Shown piece after piece: positions 34,706 to 44,825 of a stretch of 64,000 nt of DNA; position 1 is the stretch's first letter, and each line of letters begins with the position of its first letter. The position numbers were made by a program, and so were the translations under genes. Under the pieces are notes generated by a model that did not search any database, was not told where the DNA came from, and worked only from the letters and a program-made list of their open reading frames with translations. Source of the stretch: Acidobacteriota bacterium (GTDB lineage: Bacteria > Acidobacteriota > Blastocatellia > UBA7656); the NCBI GenBank assembly GCA_016201275.1, contig JACQDB010000032.1, forward strand, positions 26,322 to 90,321, read 5' to 3'.

Positions 34706-34838
34706 ACAGACCGCTTGGGGTTCGAGCGGCGAACCTCATCGCCGTTCGGGGTTCCGCCTTTTCCTTACCCGTAGAGCCAACGACAAAGGCAACGCTGAAC
34801 CCCGAATTTCACAACCATAGAAGTTGCGTCGGGCGCGC

Positions 34839-35516
34839 TCAAGTCATGCGTAAACCGTTGGCATCGGTGTTGATGGCGATGACTTCGATGAGCGCCCAAA
34901 ACCCCGTGATGAATATACCGATGCCGAATACCCAGCCGAGAAACACGGTGATTAGCAATTGCGCGACGCCCTTTCCGGCATACCCTGCATAAAAGTTATG
35001 CACGCCGAAACAGCCGAAGAACAATCCTAAAATGATATAGGCGGCACGACTTTTGGAAGACCACATGGGGCCGGAATACATGGCCTGATTCTGATTGACC
35101 TGATTGATGACAATCTGATTGCCCGCCGATTGATTAGCCGCCGGTTGATCGAGAAAATGGCGTATGTTGGCCAACGGTTGCCAACCTGCCATACCGGCCT
35201 GCCAATAATTGGTGCCGGCATTGATGCTGCCGTTTTGCCACATGGCTTTCATTTGATTAATGGTGAAGGGGCCGTTCTGTTGCCCATTGAGGAACAGAAA
35301 ATAGGTATCGCTGCTCATCATGTTGACCGGCAGCGGAGCCGAGGGCGACGGAGCCGGTGGCACCCTCATGGGCGGTGCCATCAACGCCGCGCTGGGAGTG
35401 GCCGAAAACTGATTGGGCGGCGATGAAGGGGTAGCGTACTCCTCGATAGTCATTCCGCAACCGGGGCAGAATTTTGCGGTCACGCTTAGAAATTGTCCAC
35501 ATTGATGACATTGCAT
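34839..35516 (-). CDS. Zinc-ribbon, GYF_2 and TM2 domain membrane protein
   Basis: A 225-residue protein starting MQCHQCGQFL, with GGAG about 11 nt upstream. In order: a four-cysteine zinc ribbon (CHQCG, CPGCG; residues 3-21), a Pro/Ser linker, a GYF_2 domain (NGQQNGPFTINQMKAMWQNG with WQP; about residues 75-120), and a TM2 domain (KSRAAYIILGLFFGCFGVH, FYAGY; about 155-218) with two membrane helices. GYF_2 domains bind proline-rich peptides, which abound in the neighbouring kinases. It is the last gene of a minus-strand run with kinases 2-4 and the deacylase. Probably an adaptor at the membrane. Confidence 0.87.
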   Translation of the reverse strand: MQCHQCGQFLSVTAKFCPGCGMTIEEYATPSSPPNQFSATPSAALMAPPMRVPPAPSPSAPLPVNMMSSDTYFLFLNGQQNGPFTINQMKAMWQNGSINAGTNYWQAGMAGWQPLANIRHFLDQPAANQSAGNQIVINQVNQNQAMYSGPMWSSKSRAAYIILGLFFGCFGVHNFYAGYAGKGVAQLLITVFLGWVFGIGIFITGFWALIEVIAINTDANGLRMT

Positions 35517-35569
35517 CTGGTTTTTCTCCTTTGGTTGAAGCTCAAACCGCACGGTGCTGAGGCCATCGG

Positions 35570-37216
35570 TTAGCGGTTTGAGAGCGATGAAAGAGCCTCC
35601 GGCAAAGCGCTCGGTTTTTTCCGCAGCGCCTGTCCGGGGGCAGGTTTCGAAAGGGTCAGGTTGCCGTGATCCACGACGATTGCACCGTTGACCAGCACAT
35701 AATCAATGCCGGAGGGTTCGGCGAACGGCTGTTCATAATCGGCGCGGTCTTCAATGGTTGCCAAATCGAAGATCACCACATCCGCCCACGCGCCTGCGCG
35801 CAAGAGGCCGCGATTCTCCAAGCCGAAAATCTCTGCCGCTTCCCGACTGGTTTTGCGAACCGCCGCGCTCAAACTCAGCAACTGCTTCTCGCGTACATAA
35901 ATCCGAAAGATGCGCGGAAAGGTGCCACAGCCTCGCGGATGCGGTTTGTATTGACCTTCGACATCGCGCACGGCGCTATCGCTACCAAAGACGCCAAACG
36001 GCGCAGTGACGATCTGTTCGACATCGCCTTCATTCATATCGGCGTAAATGGCCTGCGCGCCGCCGCGCAGAGAGACCTCGATGAGGTTATCAATTTGATG
36101 GTCAAGGTCGTGTGCCGACTGAGGCACATCGGCGAGGGTCTTGCCGATCCATTCGGGTTTTCCGGCAACCAGACGTATATGCCGCAGGTCTGGCCAGCCC
36201 TCTTGCCGGAGGCGTATGAAAATATCATCGTGAAGTTGTTGGCGCTTACCGGCATTGCGCGCCGCTTCGTGCAAGCCTCGGCGATTGTCTTGGAGCGCCC
36301 AATCCGGCAACAAGACATCGGTGGTGGTGCTGGAACAATCATAGGGGTAAGCATCTATATTGACGCGCTGTCCCTTGGCTTGCGCCGCTTCCACCAGTTG
36401 CAGGCGTTGCAAGGCGGTGTGCCATTGCGATGGACTGGAACACTTGAAGTGCGAAATCTGGGTTGGCATTCCGGCGGTTTGACCGATGTCCAGCGCCTCT
36501 TCGATGGCGCTTATGCCGCCACGCGCTTCATCGCGAATGTGCGACGCATAGATGCCGCCGTAATCGCTTGCCGATTTGGCCAGCGCAATCACCTCCGGGC
36601 GTTTGGCGAAACGCCCGGGGACATAAACCAAGCCCGTAGATAAACCCAGCGCGCCGTCTTTCATGGCCTGTTCGATCATCCCTCTCATGCGATTCAATTC
36701 GTCGGGATTGGGGCTGTGCGCCGCTTCTCCCATGACCTCTTTTCTGACGCTGTTGTGGCCGATCAGCGTTGCGACGTTGATATAGGTTCCGTGTCGTTCC
36801 AGCCCACGAAACAGCCCTGCAATGTCGGTGCGCGAGCGACCACAGTTGCCGGTGATTAAAGTGGTGACGCCTTGGCGCAAAAAATTGGCGGGCGCAAAAG
36901 CCGCGCTTGTCGGCAGATTTGGCTCAACGTGGGTGTGAACATCAATGAAGCCGGGAGCGACGATGCGATGGTTGGCGTCAAGGGTCACTTTCGGTTTGGC
37001 GAAAAAGAATCGCCAGGTGCCCAGTCCGATGATTTTGCCGTCCCGTATGGCAACATCGCATTGGCGTGGCGCGCTGCCTGTGCCATCTACAACGGTGCCA
37101 TTGACAATCAAAATGTCCAGATTACGAAACGGCGCAAATGCCCACCACGCGCCAATCGCCAGGAGTACCAACAGCAGCAAGGCAAAGCTTGCCATCATCC
37201 AATGTTTTGCAGTCAT
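35570..37216 (-). CDS. N-acyl-D-amino-acid deacylase family amidohydrolase, membrane-anchored
   Basis: A 548-residue protein. Residues 8-29 form one membrane segment, so the enzyme probably faces the periplasm. The amidohydrolase barrel shows VAPGFIDVHTHVEPN (metal HxH), ITGNCGRS, LIGHNSVR, and a D-aminoacylase-type MNEGDVEQIVTAPFGVFGSD (about residue 405). Related enzymes hydrolyse N-acyl-D-amino acids or act on D-residue peptides, as in peptidoglycan turnover. AGGTGA precedes the ATG. It starts only 5 nt after kinase 2 ends, so the two are tightly linked, which is unusual for a metabolic enzyme. The subfamily substrate is not certain. Confidence 0.88.
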   Translation of the reverse strand: MTAKHWMMASFALLLLVLLAIGAWWAFAPFRNLDILIVNGTVVDGTGSAPRQCDVAIRDGKIIGLGTWRFFFAKPKVTLDANHRIVAPGFIDVHTHVEPNLPTSAAFAPANFLRQGVTTLITGNCGRSRTDIAGLFRGLERHGTYINVATLIGHNSVRKEVMGEAAHSPNPDELNRMRGMIEQAMKDGALGLSTGLVYVPGRFAKRPEVIALAKSASDYGGIYASHIRDEARGGISAIEEALDIGQTAGMPTQISHFKCSSPSQWHTALQRLQLVEAAQAKGQRVNIDAYPYDCSSTTTDVLLPDWALQDNRRGLHEAARNAGKRQQLHDDIFIRLRQEGWPDLRHIRLVAGKPEWIGKTLADVPQSAHDLDHQIDNLIEVSLRGGAQAIYADMNEGDVEQIVTAPFGVFGSDSAVRDVEGQYKPHPRGCGTFPRIFRIYVREKQLLSLSAAVRKTSREAAEIFGLENRGLLRAGAWADVVIFDLATIEDRADYEQPFAEPSGIDYVLVNGAIVVDHGNLTLSKPAPGQALRKKPSALPEALSSLSNR

Positions 37217-37221
37217 ATCAA

Positions 37222-39267
37222 TTAATCACCTATGCAGCGATAGCGGATTCTTTCCAGTCTCTTGCGCGCATTGTCGGTTTCATCAAATCCCAACGAACTG
37301 GGGCTGCCGACATTGCTGATGGTTTGTTCGTACTCATTGACAGCGGCGCACCAGTTCTCCTGCATCTCGTAGGTTTGCGCCAGCATATAATGGGCGTTGG
37401 CTTTTTGCGGGTCTAACTGCAAGGCGCGTTGCAAAGACTGTTCGGCTGCCCAAGGATTTTTTAACTGCATATAGGTTCCCCCCAAATTCATCCAAGGGTT
37501 GATCCACATCGGCTCGGCCTTGGTAGCGCGTTCGTAATACTCTCTGGCGCTCTCTAGATTTTTCACCTTGACATAGGTACGTCCCAGGCGGTTCAGCGCC
37601 AGCGCCCAGTTCGCATCAAGTTCAATGACGCGCTGATAATCGGCCAACGCTTTCTTAAAATCGCCCTTGAGGAAGGTCAGAGAGGCTTGCGAAAAATACT
37701 TGCGGGCTTCGTAAGTTTTCTGCGGACGCAGATCATTCAACCAAGTGTAGATGCGTATGGCTTCCGACCATTCGGCTTCCGACTCGTTGGCTTCCTGTTT
37801 CAATTGCGCGAGGATGTCATCGCCGCGTTTTTCCAATGACGCAGAGGCTTGGTTGGCAATCTCGCTGCGGTCTTTGTCCTGCAAATCATTTTTGTTTTTG
37901 AAATAGAGATCGTAAGCGCTGTTGCCTTCCGGCTTCACCAGATTGCCTTTTTTGATTTCGGTCAGGATCGAACTTTTCACCGACGAGAGATTCAAATAGA
38001 TCGTCGCGCCCAGCGCCAACACCACGACTGCTGCAATGCCCAGAATGATTGGCAGCAGATTCTTTTTCGAGGTCGTAGCATTGACCTGTGCGCTGCTCGG
38101 CCACTGACCGAGTTGCGCGCCGCTGTGAAAGGGCGTGTTGATTGGCGTATGCGCGCCGCTTGCCATTGCCGGAATGTTCATCTGCATGGTCGGCGCAAGG
38201 GTGGGAGTGGTTGCTGTGGTCATCGGCATTGGCGAAGCCGTGTTGATGCCGGTGTTGGGAATCGCCACGCCTTGCACGGCAGCGATCATTTCCCGCGCCA
38301 GGGTTCCGGCGGTTTGCGGACGAGCGTCGCGGCGTTTTTCCAGAGCGTGCAAGATCACCGCTTCCACCGCAGAAGAAATCCCGGGGTTGAGCGAGCGCAT
38401 GGGCGGCGGCGCTTGCGTCACCTGTTGCACGACGACGGCGGCGGAGTTCGGCGCATTGAAAGGCGTGATGCCGGTCAGCGATTCATACAGCACGATGCCT
38501 AAGCTGTAGATGTCCGAGCGCTGGTCTAATTCTTCGCCCAGACATTGCTCCGGCGACATATAATGCGGCGTGCCAACGACGCTGCCGGTCTGCGTCAGAT
38601 TGGTGGCTGATACCGACAGGTCGCGCAACTTGGCGATGCCGAAATCCAGCACCTTGACGTGCAAACCGCTGGCGGTGGCATTGACCAAGATATTATCGGG
38701 TTTGATGTCGCGGTGAATAATCTGATGTTTATGCGCTTCATCGAGGGCGGCGCAAACCTGTAGCAGAATTTCGGCAGCGGCGGCTTGCGTCAACGGCCCT
38801 TGCTGTTTGAGGATTTGCCGCAGACTCTGGCCTTCGACCATCTCCATCACCAGAAAGACCTGGCCTTGGCTGGAGACGCCGAAATCATAAATGGAGACGG
38901 CATTGGGATGCTTGAGACGGGCGGCGGCTTGGGCTTCGCGGCGAAAGCGTTCCACTGCATGAGGGTCGCTCAACTGTTCAGCGTTCATGACTTTCAACGC
39001 CACCGTATCGCCTATGAGCAGGCGGGTGGCGCGAAAGACTTCGCCCATGCCGCCGGAGCCGAGCAGCGCATCGAGGCGATATTTATTGTCCAGCGTCGCG
39101 CCGATTCGTGCGCCGCCGAAGGCGGACGTTGGGGCGCTGTAGGGTGGCGTCGGCGGTCTGGGAAAAGCGCTGTTGGCAGCGGCAGCGGCGGCAACCATGG
39201 CCGCACCGCACTCGGTACAGAAGCGCAGATTTTCGGCGCTGATACTTCCACATTTGGTGCATTGCAT
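37222..39267 (-). CDS. Zinc-ribbon Ser/Thr kinase with TM and TPRs (kinase 2)
   Basis: A 681-residue protein from MQCTKCGSISAENLRFCTEC, with AAAGGGA upstream, which rejects a longer frame to 39357. The zinc ribbon (residues 3-22) precedes an intact kinase domain (about 62-325: LLGSGGMGEVF, VALKVMN, HRDIKPDNIL, LDFGIAKL, SPEQCLGEELDQRSDIYS). A Met/Thr/Pro-rich linker, one TM (about 400-423) and TPRs (about 500-670) follow. The zinc ribbon at the extreme N-terminus is a recurring plan here (also kinases 3 and 4). Co-transcribed with the deacylase downstream and kinase 3 upstream (93-nt gap). Confidence 0.92.
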   Translation of the reverse strand: MQCTKCGSISAENLRFCTECGAAMVAAAAAANSAFPRPPTPPYSAPTSAFGGARIGATLDNKYRLDALLGSGGMGEVFRATRLLIGDTVALKVMNAEQLSDPHAVERFRREAQAAARLKHPNAVSIYDFGVSSQGQVFLVMEMVEGQSLRQILKQQGPLTQAAAAEILLQVCAALDEAHKHQIIHRDIKPDNILVNATASGLHVKVLDFGIAKLRDLSVSATNLTQTGSVVGTPHYMSPEQCLGEELDQRSDIYSLGIVLYESLTGITPFNAPNSAAVVVQQVTQAPPPMRSLNPGISSAVEAVILHALEKRRDARPQTAGTLAREMIAAVQGVAIPNTGINTASPMPMTTATTPTLAPTMQMNIPAMASGAHTPINTPFHSGAQLGQWPSSAQVNATTSKKNLLPIILGIAAVVVLALGATIYLNLSSVKSSILTEIKKGNLVKPEGNSAYDLYFKNKNDLQDKDRSEIANQASASLEKRGDDILAQLKQEANESEAEWSEAIRIYTWLNDLRPQKTYEARKYFSQASLTFLKGDFKKALADYQRVIELDANWALALNRLGRTYVKVKNLESAREYYERATKAEPMWINPWMNLGGTYMQLKNPWAAEQSLQRALQLDPQKANAHYMLAQTYEMQENWCAAVNEYEQTISNVGSPSSLGFDETDNARKRLERIRYRCIGD

Positions 39268-39360
39268 AATCGTTTTCCCTTTCTGTACGGAATGATCGGT
39301 CATTCCGGTTGGGCTTGAGCCTCGCCTCGCCAGCGCTTGGCGGGTGGCCTCAAGCAAGCC

Positions 39361-41304
39361 TTAGCGCGTTGGTCTGAGGCGTAGAAAAAGTTGATAGACG
39401 GTTTCCGCCTGCGGCAGACAAGCGGGGCTGTTGCAAAAGACTGTGGTTCGCATTTTGCCGGAGTTCAAGCCCGCCGCCGGTGGATGAAAGTTGAAATTCT
39501 CCATCACCTCTCTGCCGTTTTTGTTGAAGGGTGCTTTGATATGAATGCGTCCGGCTTTATCGGCTTCGTTCCGCAAATCGGTAATGGCACTGCCCGAAAC
39601 GCTGAAGCTATGCTCGCTGACTTCATCCGAGCGAAATGCCAGCCCGCCTTTTTGAAAGACCAGCGCGCCGACACAGAAGCCATCATCAATATGAAACATC
39701 CCTTCAAAGTGATGATGTTTAATCGGCAAGGTGATCTTCTCGCCAGCCTCAAGCGCTTTGACCAGAAAGCCTATGCCGGCATCGCTGCCCTCGTTGTAAT
39801 AACTCTGGCCAAGCAACCGATTGGCAGTCGCCTGTTGAGGATTCGCCGCCAGAATGGTTGTGCAAGTGGCAATGGCGTTGCGAAAGCGGCGGTTGCAAAA
39901 ATCGTTTTCGGCTTGCGCCAACAGCGTTTCAACGGATTCGTGATTGGATTCGCCGGATGAATTTGCTTCCGTCGTTGGTTGAGTCGCGGTCGGGAAATTG
40001 GTCAACGGCGATTTGCCTGTTGCTGCGCCAGTAGAAATTTCGGTCTGCGCCGGTAACACGGCATTCTCTTTCCAGCGCCACCAAACCAAGCCAGCGGCGA
40101 CGAGGCAAACCAGCGCCGCGCCCATCAACCAGACGACGCGATGGCGAAACCCCGAGGGCGTCGGACGATCCGGCGCAGTTTGATAAGCGGGCTTGCCATA
40201 CCCTTCGCGGGTGGGCAAGCGAGCCGGATCGGATGTACGTTCTCTCACCGTGGGAGGATAAAACGACGGCTGCACAAGGGGCGGCGTCGGGTTCGCCGCT
40301 GCTCCTTTGATAGCGGCTTTCAATTGCGTGGCAAACTCACGCGCCGATTGCTGGCGGTCGCGCGGGGCTTTGGCCAGCGCCCGCATCACTACCGCTTCGA
40401 CAGCAATCGGAACCTTGAAAATCGTCAAGGGCGGCGGCGTATCATTGACGTGCTGCATCATCAAAGCGCCTGCGGTCGGGGCGCGAAACGGTACGCTTCC
40501 GGCAAGCATCTCGAACAGCAAAATGCCGAGGCTGTACAGGTCGGCGCGCTGGTCTATGGCTTGCCCTAGGCATTGTTCGGGCGGCATATAGTAAGGCGTT
40601 CCCAGCGCTGCGCCGGTCTGCGTCAGCTTTTCGGAATCCTCCGCAGCGTTCAATAATTTGGCGATGCCGAAATCCACCACTTTAACCAACTTGCCATGTG
40701 TGGTGGAGGCCACCAGGATGTTATCGGGCTTCAAATCTCGATGCACGATATTGTGATGGTGCGCTTCGTCGAGGGCGGCGCAAATCTGCGCCACCACTTT
40801 GTAGGCTTCGTGCGGGGTGAACCTGCCGTGGCGATTCATGACTTCGCGCAGGCTGTGGCCTTCGACCATCTCCATGACCAGATACATCAAGCCGCTTGCG
40901 GTGGTGCCGAAATCATAAACCGCCACGACATTGGGATGTTTCAAACGCGCCGCTGCCTGAGCTTCCAGATGAAAGCGTTTGATGAGTTGCGGCTGGTCGG
41001 CGAATTCCGGTTGCAGAATTTTGACAGCCACCCTGTCGCCAATGTTGAGGCGGGTGGCGCGATAGACCTGCCCCATACCGCCAGCCCCCAGTTTGACCTC
41101 TATGCGATATTTTCCGGCAATCGTTTGGCCGACCAACTCGCTGGTAACCACTTTTTTGATGAGCGAAACCGGATATTTCTGCTCATCTAAAACCGTCGAG
41201 GCGTACCAATCTCTGACTGCTTGAGCAGGCAGCAGCAGCGCGCCGCAACTGGTGCAGAAGCGCGCTTCGTCTTTGTTTGGGCTGTGGCAATTGGTGCAAG
41301 TCAT
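39361..41304 (-). CDS. Zinc-ribbon Ser/Thr kinase with TM and KHHH domain (kinase 3)
   Basis: A 647-residue protein from MTCTNCHSPNKDEARFCTSC (zinc ribbon 3-20). The kinase domain (about 52-320) is complete: LGAGGMGQVY, VAVKILQ, HRDLKPDNIL, VDFGIAKLL, PPEQCLGQAIDQRADLYS. One TM lies at about 388-412. The extracytoplasmic part has one or two TPR-like helices and then a domain starting LPIKHHHFEG (about 522) with VGALVFQKGGLAF, shared with the PEGA gene just upstream and more distantly with the FKBP protein. It starts 46 nt after the PEGA gene. No ribosome site is evident, so translation may be coupled. Confidence 0.9.
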   Translation of the reverse strand: MTCTNCHSPNKDEARFCTSCGALLLPAQAVRDWYASTVLDEQKYPVSLIKKVVTSELVGQTIAGKYRIEVKLGAGGMGQVYRATRLNIGDRVAVKILQPEFADQPQLIKRFHLEAQAAARLKHPNVVAVYDFGTTASGLMYLVMEMVEGHSLREVMNRHGRFTPHEAYKVVAQICAALDEAHHHNIVHRDLKPDNILVASTTHGKLVKVVDFGIAKLLNAAEDSEKLTQTGAALGTPYYMPPEQCLGQAIDQRADLYSLGILLFEMLAGSVPFRAPTAGALMMQHVNDTPPPLTIFKVPIAVEAVVMRALAKAPRDRQQSAREFATQLKAAIKGAAANPTPPLVQPSFYPPTVRERTSDPARLPTREGYGKPAYQTAPDRPTPSGFRHRVVWLMGAALVCLVAAGLVWWRWKENAVLPAQTEISTGAATGKSPLTNFPTATQPTTEANSSGESNHESVETLLAQAENDFCNRRFRNAIATCTTILAANPQQATANRLLGQSYYNEGSDAGIGFLVKALEAGEKITLPIKHHHFEGMFHIDDGFCVGALVFQKGGLAFRSDEVSEHSFSVSGSAITDLRNEADKAGRIHIKAPFNKNGREVMENFNFHPPAAGLNSGKMRTTVFCNSPACLPQAETVYQLFLRLRPTR

Positions 41305-41350
41305 CAATCAACGATAAAAAAAGCGACGGTCCGAGGCGTTAAGCAAAGTC

Positions 41351-42373
41351 TTATTGCTTGATTTGCTGCAGGAGTTTTTGCAGCGTGTCAACGAGCGGCA
41401 CGCAGTTCGGATTATCACAAGCCAGCATGGCGACGCCTGCAGCATTGCGTCTCACCTCAGCGAAATGCACATGAAAGTTATAGGTTACCTCGGCTTCTTT
41501 TTTGCCTTTCGGAATTTTCACTCGCACCGACAATCGCCCTTCTTTATAGGCTTCATTTTTAATCTCTATAATTTTGTCCACCGTGATGGTGAAGTCTTCT
41601 TCGGCTTTATCTTTGGAGTGAAACTCAAATCCGCCTTTGCGAAACACCAGAACCCCCATGCACAGTTCGTTGGCTTTGCCATTGAGAATCCCCAGTTTGG
41701 ACAGGTGATGATGTTTGATGGGCAGGCTGATCGGTTCGCCCAGCGCGTAGGCTTTCAATAAATAGGCATTGGCCTGATCCCGATTGCCGAGAGCGAAATA
41801 GCTTTGCCCAAGCAGGAGATTGGCTTTGGCATGATCGGGTTGAGATTTCAAAATTTCCACAGTGCTTTCAATGACCTCGGCGAAATGATCGCTGTGATAA
41901 TCGGCATTGGCTTTCTCCAACAACTCCGGGACGCTGCGTTTGGGCGGCAGCAATTTCAAGCGCACCTCCAGCGATTCGCTTCTTCCGGCAAATAAATTGA
42001 TCGTCTGCTGTGCCTCGCGGTAACCGTCTTTGCGTAGCGTCAAAATATGTTCGCCGGGTTTGAGCGCCGCCAGGCGTAGGATACCTGTATGGTTGGTTGC
42101 GCCTCTGTATTCGCCGTCTATCAGAATCGCGCAGCCGCTCAGACTGGTGCTGACTATGAGATCCGCCAGCGGCGAAGGCGCAGGCGCAGGCGTGGAAGCG
42201 GGGGTGCCGTGTCCTTTGCCTCGCGGTCTGGTTTTCGGTGGAACTGTGGGCTTTTTCGGAGTCGCGGCTCCCGGTGTGATGGTTTCACCGCCAGCCCCTT
42301 GAACGCCATAGCTGCTCAAAGAGCAGGCCAAAATGATTAGTAAAGAAAGAACAATTGCGTATAGTGGTTTCAT
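41351..42373 (-). CDS. Secreted PEGA protein with TPR helices and KHHH domain
   Basis: A 340-residue protein. The N-terminal hydrophobic stretch ends IILAC at Cys17, a possible lipobox. A Pro/Thr-rich linker leads to a PEGA domain (about 68-135; ILIDGEYRGATNHTG, LKPGEHILTLRKDGY), a fold common on bacterial surfaces. TPR-like helices follow (LLLGQSYFALGNRDQANAYL, about 180-205), then the domain LPIKHHHLSKLG to the C-terminus, which aligns with the tail of kinase 3 over about 125 residues. AGGTGAG precedes the ATG. It lies between kinases 4 and 3. It could be a soluble partner or competing ligand for kinase 3. Confidence 0.82.
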   Translation of the reverse strand: MKPLYAIVLSLLIILACSLSSYGVQGAGGETITPGAATPKKPTVPPKTRPRGKGHGTPASTPAPAPSPLADLIVSTSLSGCAILIDGEYRGATNHTGILRLAALKPGEHILTLRKDGYREAQQTINLFAGRSESLEVRLKLLPPKRSVPELLEKANADYHSDHFAEVIESTVEILKSQPDHAKANLLLGQSYFALGNRDQANAYLLKAYALGEPISLPIKHHHLSKLGILNGKANELCMGVLVFRKGGFEFHSKDKAEEDFTITVDKIIEIKNEAYKEGRLSVRVKIPKGKKEAEVTYNFHVHFAEVRRNAAGVAMLACDNPNCVPLVDTLQKLLQQIKQ

Positions 42374-42479
42374 TTCTCACCTATTGTTTCAACGCCCCTG
42401 TAGGGGACGAAGTTAGGGGCGATATTGGAGACGAACTCGGATCGCCCGTGCTGCAAGCGCTGCGCGTAGGTACGGTGGT

Positions 42480-44594
42480 TTATGGAGAGGTGCTTGCCGA
42501 CGGCGCATCTTTCCCGCAACGAAAGCCGGTTTGTTCATAGACCTTCGCTTCATAAAGCCCTGCCAATCGTGCTGGTGAACCTAAGCGAATGGTGGTCGTG
42601 GTTTGCTCTTTTGCGCTCATATAACAGCCGCCGCGAATGACGCGCAGATCGCCGGGTTTTTGATCCATCAAGCGTCCGCCCGGATAAGCTTCATAGCGGC
42701 TGGCGGTCCATTCCCAGACATTGCCGATCATGTCGAAGGCACCGCTGGGCGAAGTGCCAGCGGCGTGTAGCCCGACATCGGTCGGATGACCGATGCCGGA
42801 AGAGTTGATGTTGGCCGCGCCGTCCTTCCAGTCGTCGCCCCACGGATAGCGCCGACTATCGGTACCGCGTGCGGCGTATTCCCATTCCTCTTCGGTGGGC
42901 AGGCGCTTGCCTATCCAGGCGGCATAGGCATTGGCATCGTCCCAACTGACCCCGGCTACAGGCTGCCGCGCCGCGCCTATGGGGTATCGAGAATTGCTCC
43001 AGCCCGGCGGCGCTGGATGTCCGGTTGCCGCAAGAAATTTTTGATATTCCTCGCACGTCACTTCATACAGGTCTATGAAAAATGGCTTCACCGTGACTTT
43101 GTGTTGCGGACCTTCCTGTAGCTCTCCATTGTCTCTGCCCATCGCAAACTCGCCGCCCGCTACATACGCCATGCCCGGCGGCACGACGATTTCGGCAGGC
43201 GCAGCAGTTGTCACTTTTTGCTCTTTTGCCCCGGTTTTATTGCCTTTTATCCACCATAAGGCCGCGCCTACGGCCAACGCGACCAGCACCACCGCGCCGA
43301 TGATGAACAGCATTTGACGCGAGGATTTATTCGAGGAAGTGGGAGGCGCGGACATCGCCAGACTGCCTTGAGTGAAGCGTTGACCGGCAGGAGTGGGCGA
43401 TGGCGGCGGCGTGGTGGTCGGTGTCGCCAGACGGCTTGCCCAGGCAGGAGTTTGAAACTGCATGGTTGGGGCAATGCCATCGGCAGGCGTCCCCGTCAGT
43501 GGTGGCGGCGGCGTGTGCAGAGCAGCTTGCGGCAATCCCTGATGCGATCCGCTCAAGGAAGACTTGAATTCCTGCGCCAGCGCTCCGGCGCTTTGCGGAC
43601 GGTCTTCACGTTTCTTCTGTAAGGCGTGATGGACGACTGCTTCGATAGCCGTGGGAATGCTGGGATTGAGGGAACGCAAAGGCGGTGGCGGTTGCGTGAC
43701 GTGTTGAATCACCACGGCGGTGGACGCCGGAGAGTTGAACGGCACCATGCCGGAAAGCATTTCATATAACACGATGCCGACACTGTAAATATCCGAGCGG
43801 TGGTCGAGTTCTTCGCCCATGCATTGTTCGGGCGACATATAATGCGGCGTTCCCATCACCGCGCCCACCTGCGTCAAGTTGCCTGCCGCTGACGCTAAAT
43901 CGCGCATCTTGGCAATGCCGAAATCCAGCACCTTGACGCGCAAGCCGTTGGTGACATAACTGACTACGATGTTGTCGGGTTTCAAATCACGATGCACGAT
44001 GTGTTGTTGATGCGCTTCATCGAGGGCGGCGCAGACCTGAGTAATAATTTCGGCGCTGGCCGAAGGCGTCAAAGGGCCTTGCTGTTGAATGATAGTTCGC
44101 AGATTTTCGCCTTCGACAATCTCCATCACCAGATAAATCAAGCCATCGTTGGAGACTCCGAAATCGTATAGGGTGACGGCGTTGGGATGTTTGAGACGGG
44201 CGGCGGCCTGGGCTTCGCGGCGAAAGCGCTCGACGGCTTGGGTGTCACTGACCTGTTCTTTGTGCAGAATTTTTACGGCCACTGCATCGCCGATCAACAG
44301 GCGCGTAGCGCGATAGACGCTGCCCATACCGCCGCGCCCAATCAAATATTGAACGCGATATTTGCCATCAATGGTCGCGCCGATCAAGGTTTCTGTTTGT
44401 AGCGGTGCAGCGCGATTGGTCGCACTCGATTGCGCGTTTGGGACCGAGCCTGCCGAGACCGTATCGAAGTGTGGGTGCGGCGCAGGGGTGGGCGCTTGTG
44501 AGCCAACCATGCCGGTGACGGCTATCGTATAGCCGCATTTCGGGCAGAAGCGACTGTCATCGGTGGTGGTGAAATTGCATTTCGGGCAATACAT
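42480..44594 (-). CDS. Zinc-ribbon Ser/Thr kinase with TM and SUMF1-fold domain (kinase 4)
   Basis: A 704-residue protein. Zinc ribbon (MYCPKCNFTTTDDSRFCPKC, residues 3-20); kinase domain (about 78-345: IGRGGMGSVY, VAVKILH, HRDLKPDNIV, LDFGIAKM, SPEQCMGEELDHRSDIYS); TM (about 425-447); then a SUMF1 domain (about 470-700: GMAYVAGGEFAMGRDNG, PFFIDLYEVTCEEYQKFL, GVSWDDANAYAAWIGKRLP, EEEWEYAARG, MIGNVWEWTA, TGFRCGKD). The loop that carries the two active cysteines in formylglycine-generating enzyme reads RVIRGGCYMSAKEQTTTTIR, without the CxxxxC pair, so it is more likely a binding module than an FGE. GGAG precedes the ATG. Closely related to kinase 5. Confidence 0.93.
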   Translation of the reverse strand: MYCPKCNFTTTDDSRFCPKCGYTIAVTGMVGSQAPTPAPHPHFDTVSAGSVPNAQSSATNRAAPLQTETLIGATIDGKYRVQYLIGRGGMGSVYRATRLLIGDAVAVKILHKEQVSDTQAVERFRREAQAAARLKHPNAVTLYDFGVSNDGLIYLVMEIVEGENLRTIIQQQGPLTPSASAEIITQVCAALDEAHQQHIVHRDLKPDNIVVSYVTNGLRVKVLDFGIAKMRDLASAAGNLTQVGAVMGTPHYMSPEQCMGEELDHRSDIYSVGIVLYEMLSGMVPFNSPASTAVVIQHVTQPPPPLRSLNPSIPTAIEAVVHHALQKKREDRPQSAGALAQEFKSSLSGSHQGLPQAALHTPPPPLTGTPADGIAPTMQFQTPAWASRLATPTTTPPPSPTPAGQRFTQGSLAMSAPPTSSNKSSRQMLFIIGAVVLVALAVGAALWWIKGNKTGAKEQKVTTAAPAEIVVPPGMAYVAGGEFAMGRDNGELQEGPQHKVTVKPFFIDLYEVTCEEYQKFLAATGHPAPPGWSNSRYPIGAARQPVAGVSWDDANAYAAWIGKRLPTEEEWEYAARGTDSRRYPWGDDWKDGAANINSSGIGHPTDVGLHAAGTSPSGAFDMIGNVWEWTASRYEAYPGGRLMDQKPGDLRVIRGGCYMSAKEQTTTTIRLGSPARLAGLYEAKVYEQTGFRCGKDAPSASTSP

Positions 44595-44825
44595 AGTTCT
44601 CCAGTCCTTTTACATGAAAATGGTTATGAAGTAGGGACAGCGAGACAGTTGCAAGCATCTGTCCACAGCGTTCTACTTTTTCGTTCTCCGTACATAATTG
44701 AAACTCCAGATATCTTCCTACCCGCTGCGTTCAACCCGAAAGTGTGTGGCGGTTTGCGCCAGCTTGAGCCGTTATCGTTGCACGCCGCGTCACCCGAAGT
44801 CTGAATACGTTAATGTTTCGTTTCT

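Noticed and set aside
42480..43200. Formylglycine-generating enzyme activity for the kinase SUMF1 domain
   Set aside because: The active-site cysteine pair is absent.
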